Of a stretch of DNA of 64,000 nucleotides, positions 33,899 to 45,216 are shown piece after piece (position 1 is the first letter of the stretch; every line of letters begins with the position of its first letter). The DNA is taken from positions 372,001 to 436,000 of the forward strand of contig JAKLMB010000010.1 in assembly GCA_022813625.1 (NCBI GenBank), read 5' to 3'. The translations under genes were made by a program, and so were the position numbers. This DNA comes from Aaosphaeria pasadenensis. Taxonomy: Eukaryota > Ascomycota > Dothideomycetes > Pleosporales. The notes beneath the pieces are model-generated. The model did no database searches, had not been told where the DNA came from, and was given only the letters and a program-made list of their open reading frames with translations.

Positions 33899-35019
33899 GC
33901 TAGCGAGTGATTATTCCCTCCTACCAATCTACTTAAGGGATAGTAATTACTTGATAGGTAAATGAGGGAGTACGTGAGCAATTCTAAAGATGATGATGAA
34001 CGGTGAATGGTGAATTGATGATGATGGATTGCAGTTGGAGTTGGCTTGGACTGGGGAAGGACCCGATTGCGCCCGATGGACAAGAGGGTAGACGTACGCA
34101 AAGGTAGGCAGAGGTAAGGCAAAGGACCGGGAGAATGAGGAATGAGGGAAATAAAATTTTTAGTTAGAGACGAGTCACCTAATAATTGGCACAAGTGAGG
34201 GAATTGGACCAATCGAACCAATCGAACCAATGGACGACCTCCGGAGCTGCCCGGCGCAATGGAAGAGGAAGGGGGAAAGGCACGATGGGGAAGAGGGAAA
34301 GAGGGAAAGAGCGAAATAACGAAAGGAAAGAAGGAATTGGAAGAAAGAATAACCAAAGAGAGAGACAGAGAGGCAGACTAACTGGGTAAGGTGTCAGTTA
34401 AAGTCAACTAAGACAGAGTGTGGAGAAGGAACTACGAAAGGTTAGGAATAGAAGAAAGATACCTCGGCCAATGAGAGACGTCATGAACCGAGGATAAGCT
34501 AGCAAATAGCTCCTGCCTTCTCTCCTCCTCCACTTTCTCTACGAGGTAGCTCTACACAGTACATCCCACAGTTCGAATAAAAGAACGCAAGATGATAGAA
34601 ATAATGAGAAATGCTCTATGATATGAACAAGACCTTCAGTAGTTAGTAATTACTCAACTCGTTCGAACAGTTCAGTTTGATTTGATCCAGCGAGAGCTCT
34701 CCGCTTTGGTCGTCATTAGGTAAAATTGCTGCATCGGTCCGAGGGCATTGTTTCAAGGCAGAGAAAAGCAAACAAACCACAGGGAAAAGACAAGGGAGAG
34801 CGAAAAGAAAGAATAGAGACAATCACGAATAATAATTCACAGGCCAGACAGAGAGAAGAGGAAGAGGAAGAGGAAGGGAACGAAATACAGTGTGAACGAG
34901 TCAAAGACCAGTAGTTTGGTAGTCAGAAGTGAGGGCACGACAAGCTCCCCAAATCGGCATTAACCTTCCTTCCTTCCCTCCTCCACCTTCCTATAACCCA
35001 CTTTTCCCTCCTCACACAC

Positions 35020-35350
35020 AATCTTCAAACCTCACACACACTCACACTCATACACTCTCATACACTCTCCCATCTTTCAATTTCATACACGCATACACAC
35101 ACACACACCTCCACCATCACATCCTCCCCACGCTGCGCAACCTATCACCTCCTTTGGCCGATCCCCTACCTACACATACACACACGCGCACACCTACGTG
35201 CACGCCAATCTCCTCGCTGCCAATTGCTTCCCTGCGAAAGCTCCTCCTCCACGCGCCCGACCGCCTCACATACTCCAATCCCATTCCACCACTCAACCTC
35301 TCGTGCACGCACATACATACAGGCATACACATACAATACATACACACTCA
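35020..35350. repeat. CA/CT-rich simple-sequence tract
   Basis: Two blocks of (CA)n and CTCATACA-type repeats, around 35020-35115 and 35165-35350, on a strongly pyrimidine-rich + strand. Confidence 0.75.
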
Positions 35351-36220
35351 ATACCTCACACGGCTCTTACGCCCAGTTCCCAGTCCCAAGACATATCCAC
35401 CCCCGCCTTTCCTACCTCGTCCTGGCCCTGGTATCACAACAGTAGTCCGGCCCACCAGCTCCCATCTATTCCTGTGCCAATTCACCCTCTCTACTTACGA
35501 CTCTTTGCGCCTGCTGCCGTCCAATCTATCCTTTCTTCTGCGCACTCTCGCCGCTGCCGACCACGACGACACCGCCGCTTCTGTTGCCTCCCGCAATCGA
35601 TATAGCACCCTAGACGACCAGATAAACTCTACATGCGTACATACTCTCGTACATAGCTACCTACCTACATTCATACACACGTCCGTACATATCCGCTCCG
35701 TACTCCGAACCCACATGGCCAGCACAATGGTCCGTCCCAGCTGCTAGGGCTTCTGCTTCACACACAGCACCGTCCGGGCCATGATGCGAGCGTGCGCTCC
35801 TGGAATGCTCCCTCGATTGCATGGCCCCCGGTACTGTATTACCACTGCATTACTCCATTCCTCCCCACCGGATTGAGGCCCACACACAGTGCCCAATAGC
35901 GCCACCCTCCATTGGACCTTGCCAACTCTCCTCGTCACTCACTCGTACTTGGGGCCGGCCGACCGTGTCACGACAGCGTCTGTTCGAGCAGCCAGCGCAC
36001 GCGTGATCGCATTCTCGAAACTCGCAGCTGGGACGTCGCCAGCCGTGTGCCTCCCTCCACATTGGCTGACCGTTGCCCCGGGTCCTCGTCGAGGCAACAT
36101 TGACGGCTGCACGCAGCATAAACGTGCGTCTACAGCGGTCGCCGAGCTAAGCCCACTCCTCCTGTGGGAGCACAGAAAGCCAAAAGGGCTCTGCCCAGCG
36201 TTAGACAGAGATCAGATATT

Positions 36221-38516
36221 ATGTCCACCCCAGACGTCGAAGATGCGTCTCCCTCACCGGAATACAGCGGTGATCGAGAAGGGAGCGAAATGGCAGCAGA
36301 GAAATTGGATTCTCAGCAAGCGCAAAAGGCTTCAGCCGCCCAAAAAGCAGCAAATGCAAAGGATCCCTTGAGGCCTCGAAGGAAGAAGGCACGTAGGGCC
36401 TGTTATGCTTGCCAGAGAGCGCATTTGACCTGCGGTAAGCGATTTTTCACATCCATTCTCGTCGCTTGATGTGTCGACATTTTTCAATCCTCTTGAACTT
36501 GATCATACATCTTCTCCTATTGGGATATCGATTACTGACAGTTACTAGGCGACGAGCGACCATGCGAACGATGCGTCAAACGTGGTCTTCACGATCAGTG
36601 CATGGACGGTGTACGCAAGAAGGCAAAATACCTTCATGATGCTCCTGATGGAGCGCTCATGCCTGGCGTAGGCGGACATTATCCACACATGAATGGAAAC
36701 CGTCCTACTCCAGTTCCAGGCCAACACGCGCACAACTTACCGCAACAAGCGCCTTACTATCCCCAAGCCGCTCAGCAGCCTTTCTATGGGGATACGGCGG
36801 TGCAAGCACCAGTCTCTGTTCCCGTTCAGGACGTGTCCAATGCTGGCACTTTTAATCACCCACAAGCTCCCATTTCTCCGCCTTATAGCCAGACGAATAA
36901 CCAAGCCCCGATCCCTAATGTGCCGAATTCTGCGGCACAGGGGCCCGCGGGTCCTCAGATGGCTCAGTTCGGTGGACCGCTATTCGACCCCAGCGACCCG
37001 GCCCTCTTCAACTTCGATATCTCGAGTCTCAATTTCGGCAATCATTACGGTGCCCTTGAGCTCGGGATGCTTGGTCACATGTCTTCTGGCGCCGCTGAAA
37101 CGCCACCAAACGATCACAGTATCGTGAACCCCCTCAACCAAGCGGCCGGCATGTACAATCCCCAGATGCCAGCTGGGCAGTACGGCGACAATATGCAAGG
37201 AAATCTGCATATAGTCGCAGATGGGCTGCACGCTCATGACTGGCAGAATTCACAGTCGAGACAGGGCAGCATCCAGATGCACACTCCCCATAATACACCG
37301 ACGACTGCGCATCTCGATCACGGCGGCCATCGTCACGACAGCCTGAATGGGACGCAAGGCTTTGCCATCAGCCAGGGCCCAAGTAGCCTGTCGAGCGCGA
37401 GCCCAGCATCGACCGATGTGAACGCTGGGTATGACGATAATAACCCCATGTCTTCTGCGGCTTTCTTCGCAAACTCCAATCAACAGCGACCTCACCGCTC
37501 GCCCACTGTGAGCCGCCCGCAGACCGAGAACCACCGGCCTAGCAACGCACTGCAACCAATACACCTCAATGCGGTGCGAAAGCGACGGCGGGATCACAAC
37601 TGGATCTACGAAACCATCGACAAGCCGTATACTTATGTTACGGCATACCATCGTTTGGTCGCCATTGCCAAGGGTCGGTACCGAGCATCGACTGTGAACA
37701 GGTTCCTGAAAGCCCTATCAAGCTTCAGGCCTGTGCTTACATCCACCATGAAAGACCTGACAGCCAGTGATCTCATCTTCCAAGAGAAGAATTTGCAGAG
37801 AACGCTGATCGACTTGGAGGACAAAAGCTTGGAAGTGGGAGTCCCGTCGTTGATCTGTCGCCGCTCCGGAGAAGTGGTTGGCTTGAACAAGGAATTCAGC
37901 ATCCTTACAGGATGGGATCGTTCCGTACTTCTCGGCAAAGAGCCGAATCTTAACATCAACACAGGTGCCACTCGAGACGCGGCTGAAAGCGGGCTGTCAA
38001 CGCAGACAAACACGACCCCGACTCTCGCTGGACAACAGAGTGAGGGCAATGCGAACAAACCTGTCTTCATCCTAGAGCTTATGGATGAACGTTCGGTGTT
38101 GGAGTGGTTCGATGACTTTGCCGAGCTCGCTTTCCTGAACGCACAGGGCCACAAATGTCGAAGAGTGAAGATGCTTCGCTACATCACCAAGGAGGATGTA
38201 GAGCAAGCAGAAGCTGCCAAGACGACCAACATGATTGGCAATCGACGCAATACGAAGCATGAACCTCTGATCAAGTTGGAGAGTGGGCCTGTTCATTGCG
38301 GCGAGGGCGCCATCAGCCAGCTCGGCGCCAAAGACGGCTTGGTAGACTGCATGCTCGCGTGGCACGTTAAGCGTGACAATTTCGATACGCCCATGTTGTT
38401 GTACATGCAAGTAAGTGAACAGCTCTCGAGACATATTTCCGTGTGCAGGTGCTAACCAGCTGTAGATCATGCCAGTCCTCGAAGAGACAAGACGCGTAGA
38501 GGATACGCGACGATGA
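36221..38516 (+). CDS. acuK: Transcription activator of gluconeogenesis, AcuK/Ert1-type
   Basis: Exons 36221-36434, 36549-38410 and 38466-38516 give 708 residues. The zinc cluster CYACQRAHLTC-GDERPCERC...HDQC (residues 61-89) is split by the first intron after TGC G. It is followed by KRGLHDQCMDGVRKKAKYLHD, characteristic of the AcuK/AcuM/Ert1 group, then ~270 Pro/Gln/Asn-rich residues. A conserved block begins HNWIYETIDKPYTYV, continues ALSSFRPVL and contains a PAS-like region GVPSLICRRSGEVVGLNKEF...LTGWDR. The end is LLYMQIMPVLEETRR. In Aspergillus, AcuK with AcuM activates PEP carboxykinase and fructose-1,6-bisphosphatase genes on gluconeogenic carbon sources; yeast Ert1 is similar. The start is the Met before STPDVEDAS. 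The very long gene-free upstream region suggests extended regulation. Confidence 0.93.
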
Positions 38517-39750
38517 TCAGCACTCGCGTATCTTGATCTTCACTTCCGATCAAAGCCAACCATGTCTATAATGGCCACAGCCGAACGGTCACCCGTGCGA
38601 GCCTTACCCCACCAATACGTGACATTCCTTTCTCCTCCAAACCACTCTTCTATTCAGATAGAATTATGAAGGACACATAATGATGAACGAGCTTCATGGA
38701 TCGGGTCGCAAAAGTGTTTATTTGTTATTTCTTATCTTCTTTGTTCCATTCTTGACACGTATAACGTGTACTGCATATGTTTTCATTTTGGCATACTCTT
38801 TTATTTCTCGAACTTCAGAATCTACAAGAGCGGAAGCCTTAGGGCCGTCGAGGCGCCTAGTTGTACTGGTACGTTTGTACAGTGTGAACGAGCCGACGAT
38901 CAGAGGACATCTTGCCTTGGATCTGCTTTGGGATTTTCTTTTCGCCTTTCCGTGTCTACATTGCATGTGCTGGAGGAAAGACACCGAAAGCTATGTCAGT
39001 GCAGACTCTATGGATTCAGGGTAATTGTTAATGGTATTGCGCGATCTTGCATTGGCAGATCGGTGTGAGGATTGGAGTATAACGGAGCATGGAGTAGCAA
39101 AGGCGCAACCATCGGAGCCTCAGCAGGACCGAAGAGGAGAGGGTAACAGCAGGAGGATTGCATACAAAAACCAAAATATTGAGCATTGATTCGAATTATT
39201 TGTGCCTGACAGTTGAGATATATCTTGTAAACTACTTGCTTGCTATATTCATTGATTAGTTGAGTCTGACATGGAGATGATATTGGGGTTAGTCAGCACA
39301 TATGATGTCGTTCTAGCGGACGGACGAGATCCGGTCACCGCCTTCGACTTGACCCCACCAGATTGCGACATCATTCATTCATACAATACAGTTGATATCC
39401 ATTCCATATCGATATCGGCTATGACTAACGTAACTACAGTCATGACGGGACGAACATAGAAACTGACAATCCTTCATCCACATAACACTCAATTGCTTCC
39501 GTGAAATCTCCAAAAACCAAATAATCCATTACCCTCCCCCGTCCTCTACAAGACCGTCGACCGTACAACCTGCGCGCGCTCCGCAATCGAAACTACCAGA
39601 AAGCTTAATAAACAACATCGTGACTCCCGTCCAATCCTCACCACCATCACCACCGCACCTCACAACCTCACAACCTCCCAACTCGCAATTCCCACCTACA
39701 TACCCAACACCTCCTCAATCGCACCAAACTCCCCAACCTCCACCACCAAA
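38517..39750. other. Intergenic region between acuK-like and riboflavin kinase genes
   Basis: No gene seen. The last ~200 bases (39530-39750) are strongly CT/CA-rich, as expected for the leader of the riboflavin kinase gene. Confidence 0.5.
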
Positions 39751-40564
39751 ATGGTCCGCCCAGACGGTCCCCGCGACCCCATCGCCGGCCCCGACACCGT
39801 CGAACCTCCCTTCCCACTGAGGCTCCGCGGCCCCGTCATCAAGGGCTTCGGACGCGGCAGCAAAGAAGTAAGTACCTCACCCCCCAATCTCCCCTCCCAT
39901 CCCACCCCCTTAACCTCCCATCCTCGCAACTAACAAACCCTCACAGCTCGGCATCCCCACCGCCAACATCCCCCTCTCGGGCCTCTCAATCGGCGGCAAC
40001 GAATCCCTCGCCTCAGGGATATACTACGGCTTCGCGTCCCTCGACCTCTCCACCATCCCCTCCTCCCCCGCCGTCCCCCCAACATCCACGTCTTCAAACC
40101 ACGCAGTCGCCGACCTCGAACCCCCCTCCTCCCTTCCCCCATCCCGCCCTGCCTCCCCTTCATCCACCCCCCCGAAAGTGTATCCCACGGTACTGAGCGT
40201 AGGCTACAACCCGTACTACAAAAACACGACACGGTCGATTGAGATTCATATTTTACATACGTTCGACAGGGACTTTTATGGCGCGACGTTGAGTTTGGTC
40301 ATACTGGGTTTCATACGGCCGGAGTACGATTACGTCAGTGCGGAGGCGTTGGTGGACGATATTAGGGAGGATATTAGGGTTGCGGGGAGGAGTTTGGGGA
40401 GGGAGGCTTATGGGGTGTTTAGGGGGGATCGTTGGTTGCTTGGTGAGAAGGGTGAGGAGGGTAAGGAGGGTGGTGGTGAGGAGACGGAGGAGAAAGCTGG
40501 AGAGGGGAGGGATGGTGGTGAGGGACAGACGGGGGGGAGGGGGGTTGCTGAGATGATGAGGTGA
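39751..40564 (+). CDS. FMN1: Riboflavin kinase (flavokinase)
   Basis: Exons 39751-39867 and 39947-40564 (GTAAGT donor, CTCACAG acceptor) give 244 residues. The flavokinase nucleotide-binding motif is clear: [22 protein letters not shown], broken by the intron after GSKE. VLSVGYNPYYKN and SIEIHILH (with the catalytic Glu) follow, then FDRDFYG, LGFIRPEYDY and FVSAEALVDDI-like VSAEALVDDIREDI. A Ser/Pro-rich insert (residues ~70-120) between core strands is common in fungal versions. It phosphorylates riboflavin with ATP to FMN. The last ~40 residues are Gly/Glu-rich and low complexity. Base use flips: exon 1 and the insert are C-rich on the coding strand, while codons after ~40250 are G-rich. 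Confidence 0.93.
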
Positions 40565-40959
40565 GGTTGAGGTTGAGGTTGAGGATGAGGAATGTCAAAA
40601 GCGAGATTACCATGATAGACAGACACAAGACGAGAGGATAGACTTAAAGAATAGAACAAGATATCATGCACGTACACACGCTTTTTCCGTCTAATCTTCC
40701 CCCGAAATCTCCCATTACGCACCTACTCCTCCGTCTATTACGCACCCAGCTCATATACCCTTTTCTATTCCATTCTATCTCTACCCACAAGATACCACGT
40801 TACAACTCCTAGCCATCAATCCCCCTTCTATACGCTCCCTCCCCCCCTTCCTCCCCTTAACCACACAAACCAGAAAATCCCAACAGAAAATCCGAAATAA
40901 TCACACCGCACCACACCCCCTCTTTTCAAACCCCCTCCCCGTCCAAGACGTTCATTCCC
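40565..40959. other. Convergent intergenic region
   Basis: Spacer between the riboflavin kinase gene and the minus-strand disordered-protein gene. C/T-rich from 40700 to 40960, with a short GAGGTTGAG repeat directly after the kinase stop. No gene seen. Confidence 0.5.
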
Positions 40960-41574
40960 TCACTGTATATCCCCAGTCAAGTATCCAGTGCTAGGACCCG
41001 AAATGGCGTTTCTCCTTTCTCTCTCGCCGGTTGAGCTAGCAAGGTCGGGATCAGTGAGATCGTCATAATCACCACTGTCGTGGTCACCGTACAATCCTCC
41101 TCGTCTCCTCCAGGTGATTTTTATATCTAACGCTGTGTCGTCGTCGATTTCGTCGTCGTTGTGTTCTGGGACGGTGTGGTTCGGCGGTGTCGTGGTAGGT
41201 GGGGACGATGTCGAGGCGGGCGGGGAGGATGAGAGTGGCGACACGGGGCGAGAGGACGGGGAGGATAGTGAGAAGGATGATAGTGAGGAGACGGGCGGGG
41301 AAGAGGGCGGGGAGGAGGGCGGTGGAGAGATGGGTGGAGATAGGATGACGGAGGCTCGACGGAGGGCGTAGGATGATTTGCTGTGCCTTGATCGCGGTTG
41401 GTATGGGGTGGCGGTGGTTGGTGGTGTCGACGTCAGTAGTGATTGAGGTGGTGATGATGATGGCAATGATGATGGTCGAGGTGTGGCGGTTTGGTGCTTC
41501 GCCATCGTCGCTCCGGAGCGGGAGTGCAATTTGGAGTGTGAAGGCGAAGGGGAAGAGTTGATGTGATTCGTCAT
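40960..41574 (-). CDS. Ser/Pro-rich disordered protein, unknown function
   Basis: Single open frame from ATG 41574 to a stop at 40960, 204 residues. The first ~140 residues are almost only Ser, Pro and Thr with a few basic residues. The C-terminal part has a structured-looking acidic/basic segment: NDDEIDDDTALDIKITWRRRGGLYGDHDSGDYDDLTDPDL. No signal peptide, membrane helix or known domain is seen. A later start (MAKHQTATPRPS) is equally possible. The low-complexity part could be chance open frame in G/C-skewed DNA, but the C-terminal segment argues for a real protein. Function unknown. Confidence 0.45.
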   Translation of the reverse strand: MTNHINSSPSPSHSKLHSRSGATMAKHQTATPRPSSLPSSSPPQSLLTSTPPTTATPYQPRSRHSKSSYALRRASVILSPPISPPPSSPPSSPPVSSLSSFSLSSPSSRPVSPLSSSPPASTSSPPTTTPPNHTVPEHNDDEIDDDTALDIKITWRRRGGLYGDHDSGDYDDLTDPDLASSTGERERRNAISGPSTGYLTGDIQ

Positions 41575-42845
41575 GTTTTGCTTTGAAGTCGATATTATGA
41601 TTTGATGCAAATTTCTTTCCGCAACTATCTCTTTTCAAATTGACCTTTTAGAAGATGGTTGTGACACTGTTCTGAATTCTCTGGGGGGTTCGAGCCTTTT
41701 TGTGGGTTGTTTATTCTGACGTAGGCCTCACGGGCGTGCGTTTGTTCGTTGGTAACGAAAACCGACAGTGAGGATATATTGAGTCTGAATGCGGTATGTG
41801 AATCCCCCGAGTCAAAATCCGTAGGGCTAGCCCGTTCGATCGATGGAGTGGGCGAAAAAGAGCGTAGGACAGTTCGTGATAAGTTTTGCGGCAGGGCTGA
41901 GATGGTATTATGTATATCGTTCAACTGGGCAATCAGTCCAGACTCAGAGTTGGGTTAAGAGCTGCCGTTGTGTTGGTGTTTGATGCGTGATGCTTGATGC
42001 TTGTGCAAGGAAAGGAGTGGAAGTTAGGAAATGTTGGTAAGGCTGTGTCCTCCAAACATTGGCGGCAAGGTCCTCATATACCGTGCTGGCGAAGGAGATG
42101 GGCGAGAAGGGTATGAGAGAGAAACAATGCGGTGGTGTCGTCCTAGACATTCAGAGCAAGTCTCAATTATGGGTTTCTGAAGTGTGTGTAAGTAGGGAAC
42201 GGACTGACACACGACCGGCGCATGGGTATTCCAATCAAGCCACAGTGCACACAGCGAGCTTGCACGAATTGTACACAAACATCGGCAGGTCGTTAATGCG
42301 GGGTTTCCCCTATCATAGGGCGATCCAGTATAGCTGCGAGGTGAACATTCGCTTCTGAGAAAAAGCAAGACAAACGCATGTAAGATGAACCTGCAGGATG
42401 GTCCGTCATGATTAAGTGAGCCATGATTTTTTTCCCGCACAAGGCATGCATTCTTGGTGGACGAAGTCGCAATAACAATTCATGAATTTCCATGTTTAGG
42501 GTACTGGATAGTCTGAGACTTTGGCAATGACAAGTCTTGACTCATGCGTTGTGACACTTCATCGAAATAGCTCTTGAATCAGAGTGCTCCGTTCCCAACC
42601 ATGTGAGACACCGACCCACAGGAGCCACCCATCCAAAACCCTCAAAAGCTATGGTATAACCAACTCCAAAGTCGCAATTGTAGCTGTCTCGAAAGGGAGC
42701 TTCGTAACTAGACAGGCTCTTTTGATCGCTCCCAATAGTGGCTTTCGAGAACTTCGGCTCGACCACAGACTTCACAACCATCAATTTCCACTCGGTTGAA
42801 GGCGCCGTGCCGTCGGAAACAGTGCAAACAGAGTGGGCGGTTCTT
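41575..42845. other. Intergenic region
   Basis: 1.27 kb without a convincing gene on either strand; several short unrelated open frames only. It lies upstream of the Ser/Pro-rich gene and downstream of the next minus-strand gene. Confidence 0.45.
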
Positions 42846-43576
42846 CTAGCCCTCCCCATGTCGGTTCATATAAACACTGGACTTCTCGTTATCCACCAGA
42901 TGGAAAGGTTTCATCCATGTTGGTGACCAGCTTATGGGACTCTCATGATCAGAATCTACCAAGCGTTTCCTGCCTTGAGGGGTCGAAGGAGGCGTGCCGT
43001 GGGGCAGCACAAATTCAGGTCTGTAGGACGATACCTGTGGCACCGGGCCCAGCGAAGACCGTCTTTCTGTAAATCCAGAAGTCCGGTCATCGATGTTATC
43101 TATACCAAAGGCCTCAAAGGTTGTACGGGATCGTTTAATGGGACTAATGCCAGGCGAATCAGATGGTGAATCTAGAGTCCTCTTTTCTGTACAACGGTCA
43201 TTATCTGCCTTCGAATGTCCAAGTTGGATGATGCCGACTACTCCGTGTGCGTGGGGTGTCTTTACTTACTTGCTGTAGTCGTAGCCACTGGAAGAGTTTC
43301 TTTTTTCGTCTGCTTCTGCCGTCTAGCTTCGTCCGCAGCCTTCAACTTGTCCCGCACATCGCGTGCGACAAGACTGGTTGCAGTCCAGATGGAGCTGCGA
43401 CTGGAAGAGCCAGCATCGTAGCCAGCGTCGGACTGATGAGTTGGAGAGCTTTTTGGGCTTGGTGGAGTGGATGACATGCCCTCGTTGATTTCCTCCAATA
43501 GCCTTTGGAGCAGAGTACAGTGGGTTTCGCTATTGATAAGGACTGATTCGTCCATGGAAAGAGTCGGAGAAGTCAT
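42846..43576 (-). CDS. Hypothetical disordered protein (two exons)
   Basis: Minus-strand exons 43576-43270 and 43204-42846 give 221 residues. The 65-nt intron has a perfect GTAAGT donor and a GGCAG acceptor. Joining the exons yields one long hydrophilic protein. Residues ~7-34 could form a helix (SVLINSETHCTLLQRLLEEI). Then follow Ser-rich segments (SSTPPSPKSSPTHQSD), a charged helix (ARDVRDKLKAADEARRQK), SPIKRSRTTFEAFGI and a tail with SPISWSPTWMKPF. The many SP/TP sites and the KRSR basic patch suggest a nuclear, phosphorylated protein, which is inference only. I do not recognise the family. Confidence 0.55.
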
Positions 43577-44014
43577 ATAACTGAGGATTGTGGTAACCTA
43601 AGTATGTGATAAAGCTGTAGACTCGAGAGTACCGTGGAAAAATCAGGTAGAGTGAAGGGTGGAGGGAGAGAGTGTGAGATGATGTCGGAGATGGAAAGCA
43701 GAAAACACTTGACGCATCGTTCTTACCTCACTCTCCGTCGTTTCCATCAGCACATCACCTATGCCAGAGCTAAATTGGAGGCACCACATTCAACAACACC
43801 ATTTGGTAGTCTTCTTCACGATCCTCACCTCAGGTTCACACAAAATGGACACAAGGTGTAGGTTTTTGATTCGTGAACATCGTTTCCAAATGCTATTGGC
43901 CGCTCGCCGGAGCGTCTATCGAATTATAGCTTTGCTTGGTATAGCTCATGTTTGACCGGGTGCCTTTTTTGCGCCGATTCTCATTTTGATCTATCTCCGT
44001 GCGTCGCAATTCCT
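43577..44014. other. Intergenic region
   Basis: Contains the promoter of the disordered-protein gene and the 3' UTR of the proteasome gene. No gene seen. Confidence 0.5.
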
Positions 44015-44931
44015 TCATCCGTCCATCTCGGTATCCTCTGCTTTTGCGAGACCGTGCTCCTTCAACAGGGCATCAATCTCATCAGCTCCCCAGAGGTGGT
44101 GGTAGATCTTGCCCGACTCTGTCCTTCCCACTGTTGCGAATTCGACTAGCTGGCATTAGTATGATGACAAAAGGATCAGACCGTGAATTAGACATACTCT
44201 TCTCGCTGCTGAGCTTGGTGGAATCCATCGTCTTGCTCAGCACCTTAACCGCCAATCCGCAAGCCTCCTTCAAGTCGCACTCCTCCTTGTAGTCTTGTTT
44301 CAATAAACTTTGTGCGGAGGCGTTATTTGCACCAACACTTGTTGCCTTCCAACCTCCGTAGTTGCCGCTGGGGTTGCTCTGGTACAGTTGGAACTGTCTT
44401 TGGGGATCCCATCCTGCATAAATGAACGAAACACCGAACGGACGAAGACCACCATGCTGCGTGTATCCTTGCTTGAGATCGCATAGACGGCGGACGAGCT
44501 GTTCACAGGGGATGTCTTCATTGTAGGTGAGGAGGTAGCGTTGTGCTGCTTGGCGGGCGTAGTTGATAAGGATGTTTGCATCGGCCGTCATGCCTGCAAC
44601 AGCGCAGATCATGTTGCTATATCAAGAGTTAGATAAGAGCAGTTCAATTAGGGGGCGAGGTTGTGGGCGTACTCGTTCAAGATGTACAGCTTCTCCGCTG
44701 ATGTATCCTGCTCCAACAGTTTGCTAGTAACCTTCCTCTCGGCGGCGAGCACGATGCCATCTTTTGCGAGGATACCTAGAGCTGTTCCGGCATGCGAAAT
44801 AGCCTCGAGAGCATATTCGACCTGGTATAGACGTCCTTCTGGGGAGAAGATGGTGGTCTAGAGGTATGTTAGCTCTGGAGGTGACCGTCTCAAAGGCCGC
44901 TACGCACTCGGGAATCGTATCTTCGAGACAT
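44015..44931 (-). CDS. PRE9: 20S proteasome subunit alpha type-4 (alpha-3, Pre9/PSMA4)
   Basis: Minus-strand exons 44931-44908, 44857-44673, 44616-44198 and 44145-44015 give 252 residues, the usual size. The N-terminus [20 protein letters not shown] (with VEYALEAI following) is the proteasome alpha signature. AISHAGTALGILAKDG, ERKVTSKLLEQDTSAEKLY, MICAVAGMTADANILIN and YTQHGGLRPFGVSFIYAGWD point to the alpha-3 (PSMA4) type. The C-terminus GKIYHHLWGADEIDALLKEH matches that subunit. It builds the outer rings of the 20S core particle, in nucleus and cytosol. The first exon is only 24 nt. It is divergent from the WW/FF protein gene over a 285-bp shared promoter. Confidence 0.95.
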
Positions 44932-45216
44932 CTTGGAGAGCTGTATCTAGCGACCCGGATGATACTGGAGGATTGCAAGTGTCTCAAGGGCGAGTCGAAA
45001 GTGAGGTGTGTAGGTACGTATGGTTGATGTGGGCAAGTGCGGGTCGACGTAGATGAAGCTCCAGGCACAAGCTCACACGCGTCGGCGGTTTACTGACGCC
45101 AAGCCCGCCGACCACTTTTTCGAGATCGTCACAACCACAAGCTCAAGCAACATCAAAGTCCGCTCTGCTTGAGCTCTGCAAGTTGGCCTGCCAGCGATTT
45201 CAACCGAACTAATATA
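44932..45216. promoter_or_regulatory. Bidirectional promoter, proteasome subunit and WW/FF gene
   Basis: Only 285 bp separate the two divergent ATGs, so the promoters must overlap. I could not identify a proteasome control element of the yeast type. A TATAAT stretch lies just before the WW/FF ATG, which is more likely leader than TATA box. Confidence 0.55.

Larger units (their letters stand above)
31847..36220. promoter_or_regulatory. 4.4-kb gene-free low-complexity region upstream of acuK-like gene
   Basis: No exon with coding character is found on either strand. Notable content: (GAGTGG)4 at 33163-33186; (TATGGG)~4 at 33758-33780; doubled TCTACTGTG at 33783-33800; TACGGAGTA words at 33821 and 33883-33898; purine-rich + strand at 34240-34380 and 34720-34910; then an abrupt change to a pyrimidine/CA-rich strand at ~34960-35750. 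The CT-rich part is typical of transcription-start regions, so 34.9-36.2 kb is probably promoter and long 5' leader of the regulator gene. An open frame at 34929-35747 is CA/CT low complexity and is not counted as a gene. Confidence 0.5.

Noticed and set aside
34929..35747. 272-codon open frame upstream of the acuK-like gene
   Set aside because: Composed of CA/CT simple sequence giving Thr/His/Pro/Ser-rich protein without any motif; adjacent frames are open too, as expected for low-complexity DNA.
41625..41924. 99-codon minus-strand frame upstream of the Ser/Pro-rich gene, as a possible first exon
   Set aside because: No convincing donor/acceptor pair joins it to the downstream frame and it has no recognisable motif.
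43238..43269. 32-nt intron in the 221-residue hypothetical gene
   Set aside because: Too short to splice; the 65-nt alternative 43205-43269 is in frame and normal in size.
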